64,000 nt of DNA from Comamonas sp. (GTDB taxonomy: Bacteria; Pseudomonadota; Gammaproteobacteria; Burkholderiales; Burkholderiaceae_C): positions 1 to 64,000 of the forward strand of contig JADMKK010000025.1 of the NCBI GenBank assembly GCA_015478895.1, in the 5' to 3' direction. Position numbers and translations under genes: made by a program. Below, piece after piece: positions 9,062-17,393 of the stretch. The notes beneath the pieces are model-generated. The model made no database searches. It saw only the letters and a list, made by a program, of their open reading frames with translations, and was not told where the DNA came from. Positions within the stretch are counted from its first letter, which is position 1. Every line of letters starts with the position of its first letter.

Positions 9062-9165
9062 CTTTTGTAACACCCCACCCACTTGCGGGTACTTGAGGCC
9101 CGTGCCCACAGCCCGCAGGTGCACGGCGTGTATATTGTTGAAGCGGATAAGTAACAGAAGTCTTT

Positions 9166-10614
9166 ATGGGTCAAAACCTCAAAATTGCTGGGTGGGTGTC
9201 ATTGGGCGTGCTTGCGGGCGCGCTGACTACGGTGTCGCTGCAAACTGTGGCGCGCGGTGGTATATCCCCCCTGCCCCTGGAAGAAATCCAGCAACTGTCG
9301 GCAGTGTTTGGCATCGTCAAGACGGACTACGTCGAGGCGGTGGACGACAAAAAACTGATCACCGATGCCATCTCTGGCATGGTTTCCAGCCTGGATCCGC
9401 ACTCGCAATATTTCGACAAGAAGTCCTTCAAAGAATTTCGCGAAGGCACTTCAGGACGCTTTGTGGGTGTCGGCATTGAGATCACCCAAGAAGATGGGCT
9501 GATCAAGGTCGTCTCCCCAATTGAAGGCTCTCCTGCAGACCGCGCCGGTCTGAAAAGCGGTGACTTGATCACCAAGATTGACGACACCGCCGTGAAGGGC
9601 TTGAGCCTAAACGATTCCGTCAAGCGCATGCGCGGCGAGCCCAAGACCAAGGTCACGCTGACCATCTTCCGCAAGGACGAAAGCCGTACCTTCCCGGTCA
9701 CTATCACCCGTGAAGAAATCAAAACCCAGTCGGTCAAGGGCAAGTTGATCGAACCCGGCTACGGCTGGGTGCGTTTGAGCCAGTTCCAGGAACGCACAGT
9801 GGATGACTTTGTCCGCAAGGTCGAAGAAATCTACAAGGAAGACCCCAACATCAAAGGTCTGGTGCTGGACTTGCGCAATGACCCCGGCGGGTTGCTGGAT
9901 GCCGCCGTGGCCATCTCTGCCGCATTCTTGCCCCAGGACGTGACCGTAGTTAGCACCAATGGCCAGCTGGAAGAAAGCAAAGGCACTTACAAGGCTTCGC
10001 CTGAGTTTTATGCACGCCGCGGTCAAGGTGATCCGCTGCAGCGCCTGCCTGCCGCTCTCAAGAAAGTGCCTGTGGTGGTGCTGGTCAACGAAGGCTCTGC
10101 CTCCGCCAGCGAAATCGTAGCGGGCGCATTGCAAGACCATCAGCGCGCCACCATCATGGGCAGCCAGACTTTTGGCAAGGGCTCGGTGCAAACCGTACGC
10201 CCCTTGGGCCCTGATACCGGCCTGAAGCTGACCACAGCGCTGTACTACACCCCTAATGGCCAATCCATTCAAGCCAAGGGCATCGTCCCTGATGTGATGG
10301 TGGATGAAACCGCAGAAGGTGATGTCTACGCTGCTTTGCGCATGCGCGAAGCCGACTTGGAAAAACACCTGGGCAATGGCAACGCAGCTGCAGAAGCCGA
10401 GACTACCGCTGCCCGCGAAAAGTTGCGTGAAGAAGCCCGTAAGCGCCTGGAAGAAGACTCCAAAAAACCGCTGTCAGAACGCCGCTTGCCGGAGTTCGGC
10501 TCAGACAAAGACTTCCAGTTGCAACAAGCGCTGAACCATCTGAAAGGCCAGCCCGTCAAAGTCAGCAAGACATTGACAGAGCGTGAGCCCGAGAAGAAGG
10601 ACGAAGATAAATAG
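9166..10614 (+). CDS. S41 carboxy-terminal processing protease
   Basis: The protein is a 482-residue periplasmic serine protease of the CtpA/Prc group, which trims C termini of envelope proteins. It has an N-terminal signal or anchor (residues 5-24), a PDZ domain (GVGIEITQEDGLIKVVSPI to IDDTAVKGLSL) and an S41 catalytic domain. The catalytic serine is in NEGSASASEIVAGAL and the lysine in TFGKGSVQTVRPL. The C terminus is charged and Lys/Glu-rich. It follows gpmA, as in many Burkholderiales, and has its own terminator. Confidence 0.93.
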   Translation: MGQNLKIAGWVSLGVLAGALTTVSLQTVARGGISPLPLEEIQQLSAVFGIVKTDYVEAVDDKKLITDAISGMVSSLDPHSQYFDKKSFKEFREGTSGRFVGVGIEITQEDGLIKVVSPIEGSPADRAGLKSGDLITKIDDTAVKGLSLNDSVKRMRGEPKTKVTLTIFRKDESRTFPVTITREEIKTQSVKGKLIEPGYGWVRLSQFQERTVDDFVRKVEEIYKEDPNIKGLVLDLRNDPGGLLDAAVAISAAFLPQDVTVVSTNGQLEESKGTYKASPEFYARRGQGDPLQRLPAALKKVPVVVLVNEGSASASEIVAGALQDHQRATIMGSQTFGKGSVQTVRPLGPDTGLKLTTALYYTPNGQSIQAKGIVPDVMVDETAEGDVYAALRMREADLEKHLGNGNAAAEAETTAAREKLREEARKRLEEDSKKPLSERRLPEFGSDKDFQLQQALNHLKGQPVKVSKTLTEREPEKKDEDK

Positions 10615-10616
10615 CG

Positions 10617-10712
10617 ATAAAGCGATAGCAGCCTGCCCTTATATTCATTGACTTTCGATACGGAACATTAGCGAAAGCGTTAATAAACCAAGGCAAGCTG
10701 CTCACTTTTTAA
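10617..10712. repeat. intergenic repeat (GCTGCTCACTTTT family)
   Basis: The stretch between ctpA and its terminator ends in CAAGGCAAGCTGCTCACTTTT, and a near match is found at 24627-24647. Related arms occur in the palindromes at 34224 and 46777. Internal pairing (GCTTTCGC against GCGAAAGC-like segments) is imperfect. Confidence 0.4.
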
Positions 10713-10717
10713 TCTAT

Positions 10718-10746
10718 AAGCCGGTGCTCTGTGGCCCGGCTTTTTT
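10718..10746 (+). terminator. rho-independent terminator after ctpA
   Basis: AAGCCGG and CCGGCTT pair around a short loop and are followed by six T. The site lies just before the MoeB/ThiF gene. Confidence 0.75.
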
Positions 10747-10766
10747 CATGGAATCTGGGTTTCACC

Positions 10767-11519
10767 ATGAACGACGATCAACTCCTGCGCTATTCGCGCC
10801 ATATCTTGCTTGACGAGGTCGGCATCGAAGGCCAGCAAGCCATTCTGGACGCCCACATCCTCATCATTGGTGCTGGGGGCTTGGGCTCGCCTGCCGCCTT
10901 GTATCTGGGTGCTTCGGGTGTCGGCCACATAACTTTGGTGGATCATGACCATGTCGATTTCACCAACCTGCAGCGGCAAATCGCCCACACCACGGCGCGC
11001 ACGGGCCAAGCCAAGGTAACTTCTGCAGCGCAGGCTGTGCATGACATCAACCCGCTCGTGCATGTGGAGTGCGTGCAGGAGCGCGCAGATGCCGCGTTAC
11101 TCGACCGGCTGGTGAGCCAGGCAACCGTCGTACTTGACTGTTGCGACAACTACCAGACGCGCCAGGCTGTGAACGCGGCTTGCGTCAAACACCGTGTACC
11201 GCTGGTAGCCGGTGCGGTCATTCGGTTTGACGGACAAGTCACCGTGTTTGACCCTCGCAACAGCGAATCGGCATGCTATGCCTGCCTGTTTTCACCGGAT
11301 GAAGCCTTTGAAGAAGTGCAATGCTCCACCATGGGTGTTTTTGCGCCCTTGGTCGGCGTAATTGGCTGTATTCAAGCGACAGAAGCGTTAAAAATTGTCA
11401 CCCATGTGGGGGAGCCATTGACAGGAAAATTACTGATGCTTGAAGGCCGAAACATGGAATGGAGCCGCATGCGCACAAGCCGTAACCCAGAATGCACGGT
11501 TTGCTGTAACAAAGAGTAG
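10767..11519 (+). CDS. moeB: MoeB/ThiF-family adenylyltransferase
   Basis: E1-like enzymes of this family adenylate the C-terminal glycine of MoaD or ThiS for sulfur transfer. The 250-residue protein has the nucleotide motif IIGAGGLGSPAALYLGASG, the arginine finger region FTNLQRQIAHTT, LDCCDNYQTRQAVN and two zinc-binding CxxC pairs (CYAC and CTVC). There is no rhodanese extension. MoeB and ThiF cannot be told apart from the sequence alone, and no molybdopterin or thiamine gene is adjacent. Confidence 0.88.
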   Translation: MNDDQLLRYSRHILLDEVGIEGQQAILDAHILIIGAGGLGSPAALYLGASGVGHITLVDHDHVDFTNLQRQIAHTTARTGQAKVTSAAQAVHDINPLVHVECVQERADAALLDRLVSQATVVLDCCDNYQTRQAVNAACVKHRVPLVAGAVIRFDGQVTVFDPRNSESACYACLFSPDEAFEEVQCSTMGVFAPLVGVIGCIQATEALKIVTHVGEPLTGKLLMLEGRNMEWSRMRTSRNPECTVCCNKE

Positions 11520-11610
11520 GATATTGACTACAGCCACGAAAACCTCAGGGGTGCAGAATTAGCCTGCTCAACCCGAACCTATCCGGCCATTTCCTCAACA
11601 TAAATCGACA

Positions 11611-11985
11611 GTGACTTTTCGTACCTTTTTTGTGGAAGACAACGCCACAATCCGTGAGAACCTTATAGAGACTCTGAAAGAGCTCACCGATGTCGAGCCT
11701 CTTGGCTATGCTGAAACAGAAGTTGAAGGTGTACAGTGGTTAACCAACCCCGATCATGATTGGGATTTGGCCATGGTCGACTTGTTTCTGCGCCAAGGTA
11801 GTGGCTTGGGTGTGGTTGCAGCCTGTCAAAATCGCAAACCGGGACAACGGGTTATCGTGCTGAGCAACTATGCAACGCTTGATGTACGCCAACGCTGCCA
11901 GGAATTGGGCGTGGATGCTATTTTTGATAAGTCCAATGAAATTGACGATCTGCTGGACTACTGTATGCAGTTGAACTGCACTTGA
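11611..11985 (+). CDS. stand-alone response-regulator receiver domain
   Basis: The 124-residue protein is a receiver domain only. It has the acidic pair Glu9-Asp10, phospho-acceptor Asp57 in AMVDLFLRQGSG, the switch threonine/serine region VIVLSNYA and Lys in IFDKSNE. With no output domain it would act in a phosphorelay or by protein-protein contact. The start is GTG. It lies tail to tail with the NarL-type regulator, separated by a bidirectional terminator, next to a CHASE3 kinase, which is a possible partner. Confidence 0.88.
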   Translation: MTFRTFFVEDNATIRENLIETLKELTDVEPLGYAETEVEGVQWLTNPDHDWDLAMVDLFLRQGSGLGVVAACQNRKPGQRVIVLSNYATLDVRQRCQELGVDAIFDKSNEIDDLLDYCMQLNCT

Positions 11986-12000
11986 AAATTCTGCTCTGAA

Positions 12001-12035
12001 TGTAAAAAAAGCTGACCATGGTCAGCTTTTTTACA
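12001..12035. terminator. bidirectional terminator
   Basis: TGTAAAAAA, GCTGACC and GGTCAGC, TTTTTTACA form a near-perfect palindrome between the convergent receiver and NarL-type genes, with A and T tails on both sides. Confidence 0.85.
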
Positions 12036-12050
12036 TCTGTACTAAATTTT

Positions 12051-12683
12051 TTAGTCGATCAAACGGTTCTTCAAGGCGTAATAAGTCAAATCGCTGTTAG
12101 AGGAAAGCGCCATTTTTTCCATCAAACGCGTTCGATAAGTACTTACCGTTTTTACACTCAGCGACAAAGATTTGGCAATATCTCCGGCAGTTTCACCCTT
12201 GGCGAGCTTTAAGAACACTTGGAACTCACGTTCAGACAATTGCTCATGGGGTGGAGCATCATCTTTGCGATTGAGCTGCTGTGCCAACAAATCTGCCACA
12301 GTGGGCGTCAAATAACGGCGACCTAATGCAATCGTGCGGATGGCTTCTGCAATTTCTTTGGGTTCGCATTCCTTGTTCAGGTAACCGCTAGCGCCTTGTC
12401 GAATCAAGTTGATTGCATAGTGCTCTTCGGGGTAGCCGCTCAGGATCAATATCCCCATATCTGGCGCTTTGGCGCGCAGCATGGCCAAGGCATCCAAGCC
12501 ACTTTGCCCGGGCATGGACAGATCCATGATCAAGACATCAACATCTTGCTGGCGCACCAAGTCAATGGCTTCTCTGCCATTACCGGCCTCGCCGACAACC
12601 CGAAGGTCAACATGTTCCGACAAATACTGTCGCAAACCCGAACGCACAATAGCGTGATCATCCACGATGCCAACTTTGATCAT
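12051..12683 (-). CDS. NarL/FixJ-family response regulator
   Basis: The 210-residue regulator has a receiver domain (Asp8-Asp9, phospho-acceptor Asp54 in LIMDLSMPG, Lys in GYLNKECEP) and a C-terminal LuxR-type helix-turn-helix (LSEREFQVFLKLAKGETAGDI, SVKTVSTYRTRLMEKM). It would bind DNA when phosphorylated. It is divergent from the CHASE3 HisKA_3 kinase, the class that usually phosphorylates NarL-type regulators, so the two are the likely cognate pair. Confidence 0.93.
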   Translation of the reverse strand: MIKVGIVDDHAIVRSGLRQYLSEHVDLRVVGEAGNGREAIDLVRQQDVDVLIMDLSMPGQSGLDALAMLRAKAPDMGILILSGYPEEHYAINLIRQGASGYLNKECEPKEIAEAIRTIALGRRYLTPTVADLLAQQLNRKDDAPPHEQLSEREFQVFLKLAKGETAGDIAKSLSLSVKTVSTYRTRLMEKMALSSNSDLTYYALKNRLID

Positions 12684-12731
12684 CCAAGCCTCTCTCTATA
12701 TACAGGGCTAAAGCCCAAGACTTTCTTGTTT

Positions 12732-12754
12732 CAGCAGGTTACTGAAGCCTGCTG
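12732..12754. promoter_or_regulatory. inverted repeat between divergent regulator and kinase genes
   Basis: CAGCAGG, nine bases, CCTGCTG is a perfect seven-base dyad midway in the 153-bp gap between the NarL-type gene and the kinase gene. It could be an autoregulatory operator or a leader hairpin of the regulator transcript. Confidence 0.3.
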
Positions 12755-12836
12755 TCCTGTTACTGATCACTGTCTCAAAGCAACTTGATTATGCAGAATA
12801 ACTGCCCCACACTGCCAATCAGTTGGAGGAATCAAT

Positions 12837-14201
12837 GTGAACTGGACAAAGTTACGCCGTGTAGCCATTAGTTTGCCCATTGCCATCTTGGCAGGACTCG
12901 TCATGGTGAGTGTGAGTGAATTGGGCTACAAACAGACCCGCCAATCGCTGGCAAATTTGACGCATACCTATAACACCAGTGCCTCTGTCAGCAGCCTGCT
13001 GCAGGAAATGCTGGACGCGGAGACTGGTCTGCGAGGTTACTTGCTAACCAGCGATGAGGCCTATCTCCAACCTTACACAGACTCTATAAAAGGCATCAAT
13101 AGCTCTCTAGAGAACATTCGCCAGAGGCTTGCCGACTCGCCGCAAGGCATGAACTTGTACGTGCGATTGGCGCGCAGCATCAATCGCAAGGCTGCGGAAA
13201 TGGATCTGAGCTTGGAGCTGTTCCGCCAAGGCAATGCAGATGCGCTGAAGTTCGTCATGTTTACGGACATGGGCAATACAGATATGACCAATATCCGCGA
13301 ACTAGCGAAGGGGCTTCAGTCCATGAACCAGACATATGCGGATGCGATTCAAAACGACATCGGTGCGTCCATCTTTTTGGCCCGCATGGGCGTTGCCACC
13401 ATCACAGTCATTGGCGTCTTTGCGTTTTATTTGTATTTGCGGCAAACCAATATGATTGAGCGTCTCCACAAACGTGAGCAGGCGTTGCAGTCTGAAGAAC
13501 GCACGCGCTTGGAAGAATTGGTGATGGATCGCACGGCCACGTTGACGGAACTAGCGACCCACCTGCAGCAAGTACGTGAGGATGAGCGTGGCCATCTGGC
13601 GCGGGAACTGCACGATGAGCTCGGAGCCTTACTGACAGCCGCCAAGCTTGATGTGGCACGCCTAAAATCTCGTATTGATATGGGCAACCCAGAGGTGGCA
13701 GATCGCGTCAAACACCTCACGGAAACGCTCAACAGTGGTATTGCCCTCAAACGCCGCATTGTGGAAGACCTGCGTCCCTCTTCCTTGGCCAATCTGGGCC
13801 TGTCCACCTCACTGGAAATTTTGACCTCTGAATTTGCCCAGCGCAGCGGCATCGAGATCGAGGCCAACCTGGAGGCTGTCGATTTATCGGATGCTACGGA
13901 GTTGACCATCTACCGCTTGGTGCAAGAGTCGCTTACCAACGTTGGTAAATACGCCAATGCCAGCAAGGTGCAAGTGACTGTGCACAACTATCCCACCTAT
14001 GTAGCCGTGCAAATTCAAGACAATGGCGAAGGTTTTGACATCAACAATATTCGCCCCAGCTCCCACGGACTGGCAGGCATGCGTCACCGCGTAGAAGCAG
14101 CGGGAGGGCGTTTGACTATTAACTCATCGATGGGCGATGGAACCTCTATTTCTGCCGTCATCCCTACCGTCTCGATGACAACTGGTGCGGTGACTGCCTA
14201 G
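12837..14201 (+). CDS. CHASE3-domain sensor histidine kinase (HisKA_3)
   Basis: The 454-residue membrane kinase has TM1 (residues 9-28), a periplasmic CHASE3 domain (about 33-175, with EMLDAETGLRGYLLTSDEAY) and TM2 (184-202). A coiled linker leads to a HisKA_3 domain with the phospho-acceptor His259 in LARELHDELGALL, and then an HATPase domain (VQESLTNVGKYANA, QDNGEGFD, HGLAGMRHRV). The GTG start at 12837 follows a GGAGGA sequence. It faces the NarL-type regulator and is followed by three small stress/envelope genes that may be its targets. Confidence 0.93.
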   Translation: MNWTKLRRVAISLPIAILAGLVMVSVSELGYKQTRQSLANLTHTYNTSASVSSLLQEMLDAETGLRGYLLTSDEAYLQPYTDSIKGINSSLENIRQRLADSPQGMNLYVRLARSINRKAAEMDLSLELFRQGNADALKFVMFTDMGNTDMTNIRELAKGLQSMNQTYADAIQNDIGASIFLARMGVATITVIGVFAFYLYLRQTNMIERLHKREQALQSEERTRLEELVMDRTATLTELATHLQQVREDERGHLARELHDELGALLTAAKLDVARLKSRIDMGNPEVADRVKHLTETLNSGIALKRRIVEDLRPSSLANLGLSTSLEILTSEFAQRSGIEIEANLEAVDLSDATELTIYRLVQESLTNVGKYANASKVQVTVHNYPTYVAVQIQDNGEGFDINNIRPSSHGLAGMRHRVEAAGGRLTINSSMGDGTSISAVIPTVSMTTGAVTA

Positions 14202-14245
14202 GTGCTAGATGGTGCCTTGCATGGCTACCACCTTGGAACATTGAG

Positions 14246-14266
14246 ACCACCTCCGGGTGGTTTTTT
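14246..14266 (+). terminator. terminator of the CHASE3 kinase gene
   Basis: ACCACC-TCC-GGGTGGT followed by six T, about 45 bases after the stop. Confidence 0.8.
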
Positions 14267-14436
14267 ATTTTCTGATGGATTTTTGTAAGCCTTGTCTTAC
14301 AGGCGCGGCCCTTGGATCGCTGACGGTCATGCCCTCTCGCTACTTGCACTACATGCTTGATGACGGGCATACAGTTCAACCACTGACTGGTTCTCAAAGC
14401 AAATCAACCTTTTCAATCACCTGAAGGAGTCTTGCC

Positions 14437-14604
14437 GTGCTGCATTACGCCGTAGTTTTTCTCATCATCGCGCTGATTGCTGCTGTCTTCGGATTTGGCG
14501 GTATTGCTTCAGGCGCAGTTGGCATTGCCAAAATTTTGTTCTTTGTCTTTGTGATCATGGCTGTTATCACTTTTGTGATGAGCCTGCTCAAGAAAAAAGG
14601 CTAA
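14437..14604 (+). CDS. DUF1328 small membrane protein (YtjA type), 55 aa
   Basis: This short gene encodes a 55-residue protein of two hydrophobic helices ([20 protein letters not shown] and [19 protein letters not shown]) ending in KKKG, the DUF1328 pattern. GAAGGAG precedes a GTG start at 14437. Members are small inner-membrane proteins often induced by stress; their exact role is unknown. It starts a run with the DUF883-like and BON genes after the kinase terminator. Confidence 0.9.
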   Translation: MLHYAVVFLIIALIAAVFGFGGIASGAVGIAKILFFVFVIMAVITFVMSLLKKKG

Positions 14605-14664
14605 AGCTGTTGGATTGCAATGCATACCTGCGGGATGCATTGCCCATTTAGAAAGAGGATTTTT

Positions 14665-15135
14665 ATGAGCAACACTGAAGACATCAAGCAAAAAGCGACG
14701 GAAGCTGCACAAGCGACCAAGGACACTGTCAAAGATGCTACCAATACCGCTCAGGAATCGATGAAAGACGCTGCGCAGGCTGCCAAGGCCAGCGCCAAAG
14801 AATTTGTCAGCGAAGCAGAAAGCTCAGCCCAGGAAGCGGTGAAAACCACGAAAGAAGCTGCCAGTAACGCTTTCGACAAAGCACAGGATGGTTTCCGAGC
14901 TGTAGAAAAAGAACTCAGCCCCGCCATTGATGATCTGACAGCGCGTGCTCAGGAGTTTTGCAGCAAAAGCATTGATTTCTGCGCAGAGAACACGGATCGT
15001 GCGCGTCGCCAGTTTCAACAGGCGGCAGATTGCACCAGCCGCTATGTCGTAGAACAGCCAGGTAAATCTATTTTGATGGCTGCAGCGGCAGGGGCCGTGG
15101 TAGCAGCGGCGTTCTTGATGGGCCGTCGTCGCTAA
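14665..15135 (+). CDS. DUF883-like / ElaB-family coiled protein
   Basis: The 156-residue product is Ala/Lys/Glu-rich and helical, with repeating segments such as QKATEAAQATKDTVKDA in the first 80 residues, a phasin-like middle part, and a C-terminal membrane anchor (KSILMAAAAGAVVAAAFLMG) ending in RRR. This matches DUF883/ElaB proteins, which are membrane-anchored and stress-related in enterobacteria. The ATG at 14665 follows AGAGGA. It lies between the DUF1328 and BON genes. Confidence 0.8.
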   Translation: MSNTEDIKQKATEAAQATKDTVKDATNTAQESMKDAAQAAKASAKEFVSEAESSAQEAVKTTKEAASNAFDKAQDGFRAVEKELSPAIDDLTARAQEFCSKSIDFCAENTDRARRQFQQAADCTSRYVVEQPGKSILMAAAAGAVVAAAFLMGRRR

Positions 15136-15230
15136 CTACTGATTAGTGCTTGGTATGTAAGGTGCGCATACCACGGGTTAGATTTTCAGCACCACAACGA
15201 TAACGATTCAATAATCTCAGAGGCTTTTCT

Positions 15231-15551
15231 ATGAATAAAACCACACGTGCTATCGCTTTTGCAACCATGGTGGGTGCCACCGTTCTAGCTGTCACTGGCT
15301 GCTCTGTTGCCCGTAACCAGCAGTCGATGGGTTCTTATGTAGATGATGCAGGCATCACGACTGCGGTAAAAGCCAAATTTGCTGAAGATAAGACGGTAGC
15401 TGCTACTGCCATCAGCGTCGAAACCATGAAGGGCACGGTTCAACTCTCTGGTTTTGCCAAAAGCCAAGCTGAAAAAGACCGTGCAGCGGCACTGGCACGC
15501 GATGTGAAGGGCGTGAGCTCAGTGCGTAACAGTATCGTGGTTCGTCCTTAA
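15231..15551 (+). CDS. BON-domain lipoprotein (OsmY-like)
   Basis: The 106-residue precursor has a signal peptide with lipobox LAVTGC, giving a lipid-anchored protein with a single BON domain: DDAGITTAVKAKFAEDKTV, ETMKGTVQLSGFAKSQAEKD and VKGVSSVRNSIVV. BON domains bind phospholipid and are found in osmotic-stress proteins such as OsmY. Together with the two preceding genes it looks like an envelope-stress module near the CHASE3 system. Confidence 0.9.
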   Translation: MNKTTRAIAFATMVGATVLAVTGCSVARNQQSMGSYVDDAGITTAVKAKFAEDKTVAATAISVETMKGTVQLSGFAKSQAEKDRAAALARDVKGVSSVRNSIVVRP

Positions 15552-15628
15552 AACACTGCTGCATTCAGCAGCGTAACTGCAAGCCGCCGCCCTGGTTCAA
15601 TTCCTTGGGCTGGCGATGCTGGTGGAGA

Positions 15629-15660
15629 ATATGCCGGCCTTGAAGGTCGGCATATTTATT
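15629..15660 (+). terminator. terminator after the BON gene
   Basis: AATATGCCG and CGGCATATT pair, with inner CCTT/AAGG pairing, and a T-rich tail follows. Confidence 0.65.
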
Positions 15661-15688
15661 TGCTCTGGAACATTGCTAAGCTGCAAGC

Positions 15689-16780
15689 ATGCGTGCTTTC
15701 ACCTGTGATCATTGTGGACATGTCGTTTTTTTCGAAAACACGACTTGCATTCACTGCCAATCGACCCTCGCCTTTGTGCCAGAACTCATGCGCATGGCGG
15801 CGCTGTCCCCCTCCACCACGCAGGAGGACGTGTGGGTGTCGACCTCCCAACCGCAAGGTCAGGCGCAGGCTCATGTTCGCATGTGCCTCAACCGTAATAA
15901 CCAAGGCGCGGCGTGCAATTTCACGACCGCTCTGGACGGCTCGCAGCCCTATTGCGTTTCATGCCGCCAAACCCGCTGGCTTCCCAATTTGAACAATCCG
16001 CGCAATCTGCTGCGTACCAGCAAGGTCGAAAATGCCAAGCGCTATCTGTTCTACACCCTGGCATGCCTGAAGCTCACGTCGCTGCATGGCCTGCGTGCGC
16101 CGATTTTTGATTTTCTGGAGGATCTGCCAGGTCACCTGCCCATCATGACGGGCCATCTCAACGGCACCATCACGCTCAATGTGGCCGAGGCTGACGATGA
16201 CGAGCGAGCCCGCCGCCGTTTGGCCATGTTCGAGCCCTACCGCACCTTGCTCGGCCATCTGCGCCATGAATCCGGGCATTTCTTTTGGGATGTCCTGATC
16301 GACGATACACAGTGGCTGCAGCCTTTTCGCAGGCTGTTTGGGGATGAACGCCAAGACTACAACCTGGCCTTGCAGCACCACTATGCGCGCGGCCCTTTGG
16401 GAACTGTGGACTGGGATCCACACCATGTCAGCGCCTATGCCTTGGCCCATCCCTGGGAAGATTGGGCCGAAACTTGGGCGCATTACCTGCACATGATGGA
16501 TTTGATGGAAACCGCTGCCAGCTACCATGTGCAGTTACGTTTACCCGGTCATCTGGCCAGTTGGCCCCCTATCGATGACCCGTTTGCGAATCCCCAGCTT
16601 GCTTTCGAGCACATCTTGCAGCAATGCGTGCCCCTTACGCTGATGCTCAACAGCTTGACGCGCAGCCTGGGGCAAAGTGATGCGTATCCGTTTGCCCTGT
16701 CTACCGGCGCAGTGGCCAAACTCAAGTTCATCCACGAAGTGGTCACCGCACACCGACTCCAGATTGCGCAGCAGTCTTAG
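15689..16780 (+). CDS. zinc-ribbon and HExxH metallopeptidase-like protein (DUF2248)
   Basis: The 363-residue protein begins with a zinc ribbon (Cys6, Cys9, Cys20, Cys23), followed by another cysteine cluster (Cys66, Cys76, Cys89, Cys92). A gluzincin-like domain has HESGH at 193-197 and a downstream WEDWAETWAHYLHMMD stretch that can supply the third zinc ligand. This is the DUF2248 (zinc-binding metallopeptidase) pattern. Substrate and role are unknown. Its 3' end overlaps coaD by 4 bp. Confidence 0.85.
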   Translation: MRAFTCDHCGHVVFFENTTCIHCQSTLAFVPELMRMAALSPSTTQEDVWVSTSQPQGQAQAHVRMCLNRNNQGAACNFTTALDGSQPYCVSCRQTRWLPNLNNPRNLLRTSKVENAKRYLFYTLACLKLTSLHGLRAPIFDFLEDLPGHLPIMTGHLNGTITLNVAEADDDERARRRLAMFEPYRTLLGHLRHESGHFFWDVLIDDTQWLQPFRRLFGDERQDYNLALQHHYARGPLGTVDWDPHHVSAYALAHPWEDWAETWAHYLHMMDLMETAASYHVQLRLPGHLASWPPIDDPFANPQLAFEHILQQCVPLTLMLNSLTRSLGQSDAYPFALSTGAVAKLKFIHEVVTAHRLQIAQQS

Positions 16781-17268
16781 CGCTTTATTTGCGCCAGCAA
16801 CTCTTTGAGTACCGTGGGCGAGACAAATTTGCGCACTTCATCGCCGCCTAACGTAGCAATCTCGCGCACCAAGGTGCTGCTGATAAACATCGTCTCTGCA
16901 CTGGGCGTGAGGAACACCGTTTCTGCGTGCGGCAGCAGGTGCTTGTTCATGCCCGCCAGCTGAAACTCGTAATCAAAATCGGTACCTGAACGCAGGCCGC
17001 GCACCATCACCTTGGCGTTCTGCGCCACGACAAAATCGCGCACCAGGCCGTCAAAGCTGGCCACACTCACATTGGGCACATCACTGAACACTTCACGTGC
17101 CATAGCCAGCCGCTGCTCCAGCGTGAACATGGTTTTTTTGTGGTGCGCTGTCGCCACCCCGACCACTACCTGCCCAAACATTTGGCTGGCCCGGCGAATC
17201 ATGTCTTCATGCCCCAAGGTGATGGGGTCAAACGTGCCGGGGTAGACGGCAATCACGTGCTCAGCCAT
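16777..17268 (-). CDS. coaD: phosphopantetheine adenylyltransferase
   Basis: CoaD adenylates 4'-phosphopantetheine in coenzyme A synthesis. The 163-residue product starts AEHVIAVYPGTFDPITLGHED, carrying the nucleotidyltransferase (T/H)xGH motif, and has VRGLRSGTDFDYEFQLAGMN and ETMFISSTLVREIA. The start at 17268 follows GGAG; a longer open frame upstream is not conserved. It lies downstream of rsmD, a common pairing. Confidence 0.96.
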   Translation of the reverse strand: MAEHVIAVYPGTFDPITLGHEDMIRRASQMFGQVVVGVATAHHKKTMFTLEQRLAMAREVFSDVPNVSVASFDGLVRDFVVAQNAKVMVRGLRSGTDFDYEFQLAGMNKHLLPHAETVFLTPSAETMFISSTLVREIATLGGDEVRKFVSPTVLKELLAQIKR

Positions 17269-17331
17269 AGCAATCTCCAAGTATTTGAATCCATTGCGCT
17301 GCATTATGCCTGCACAATTTTTAGGCATAAA

Positions 17332-17372
17332 AATAGCTTCTAGCCCTTATAAACAAAGGGCTAGAAGCTATT
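17332..17372. repeat. perfect palindromic repeat (CTAGCCCTT family)
   Basis: AATAGCTTCTAGCCCTT and AAGGGCTAGAAGCTATT form a perfect 17-base stem with a seven-base loop, followed by AATTT. It lies between rsmD and coaD and is the best-preserved copy of the repeat family. Confidence 0.8.
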
Positions 17373-17393
17373 AATTTAGTTGTACGTTGAAAC

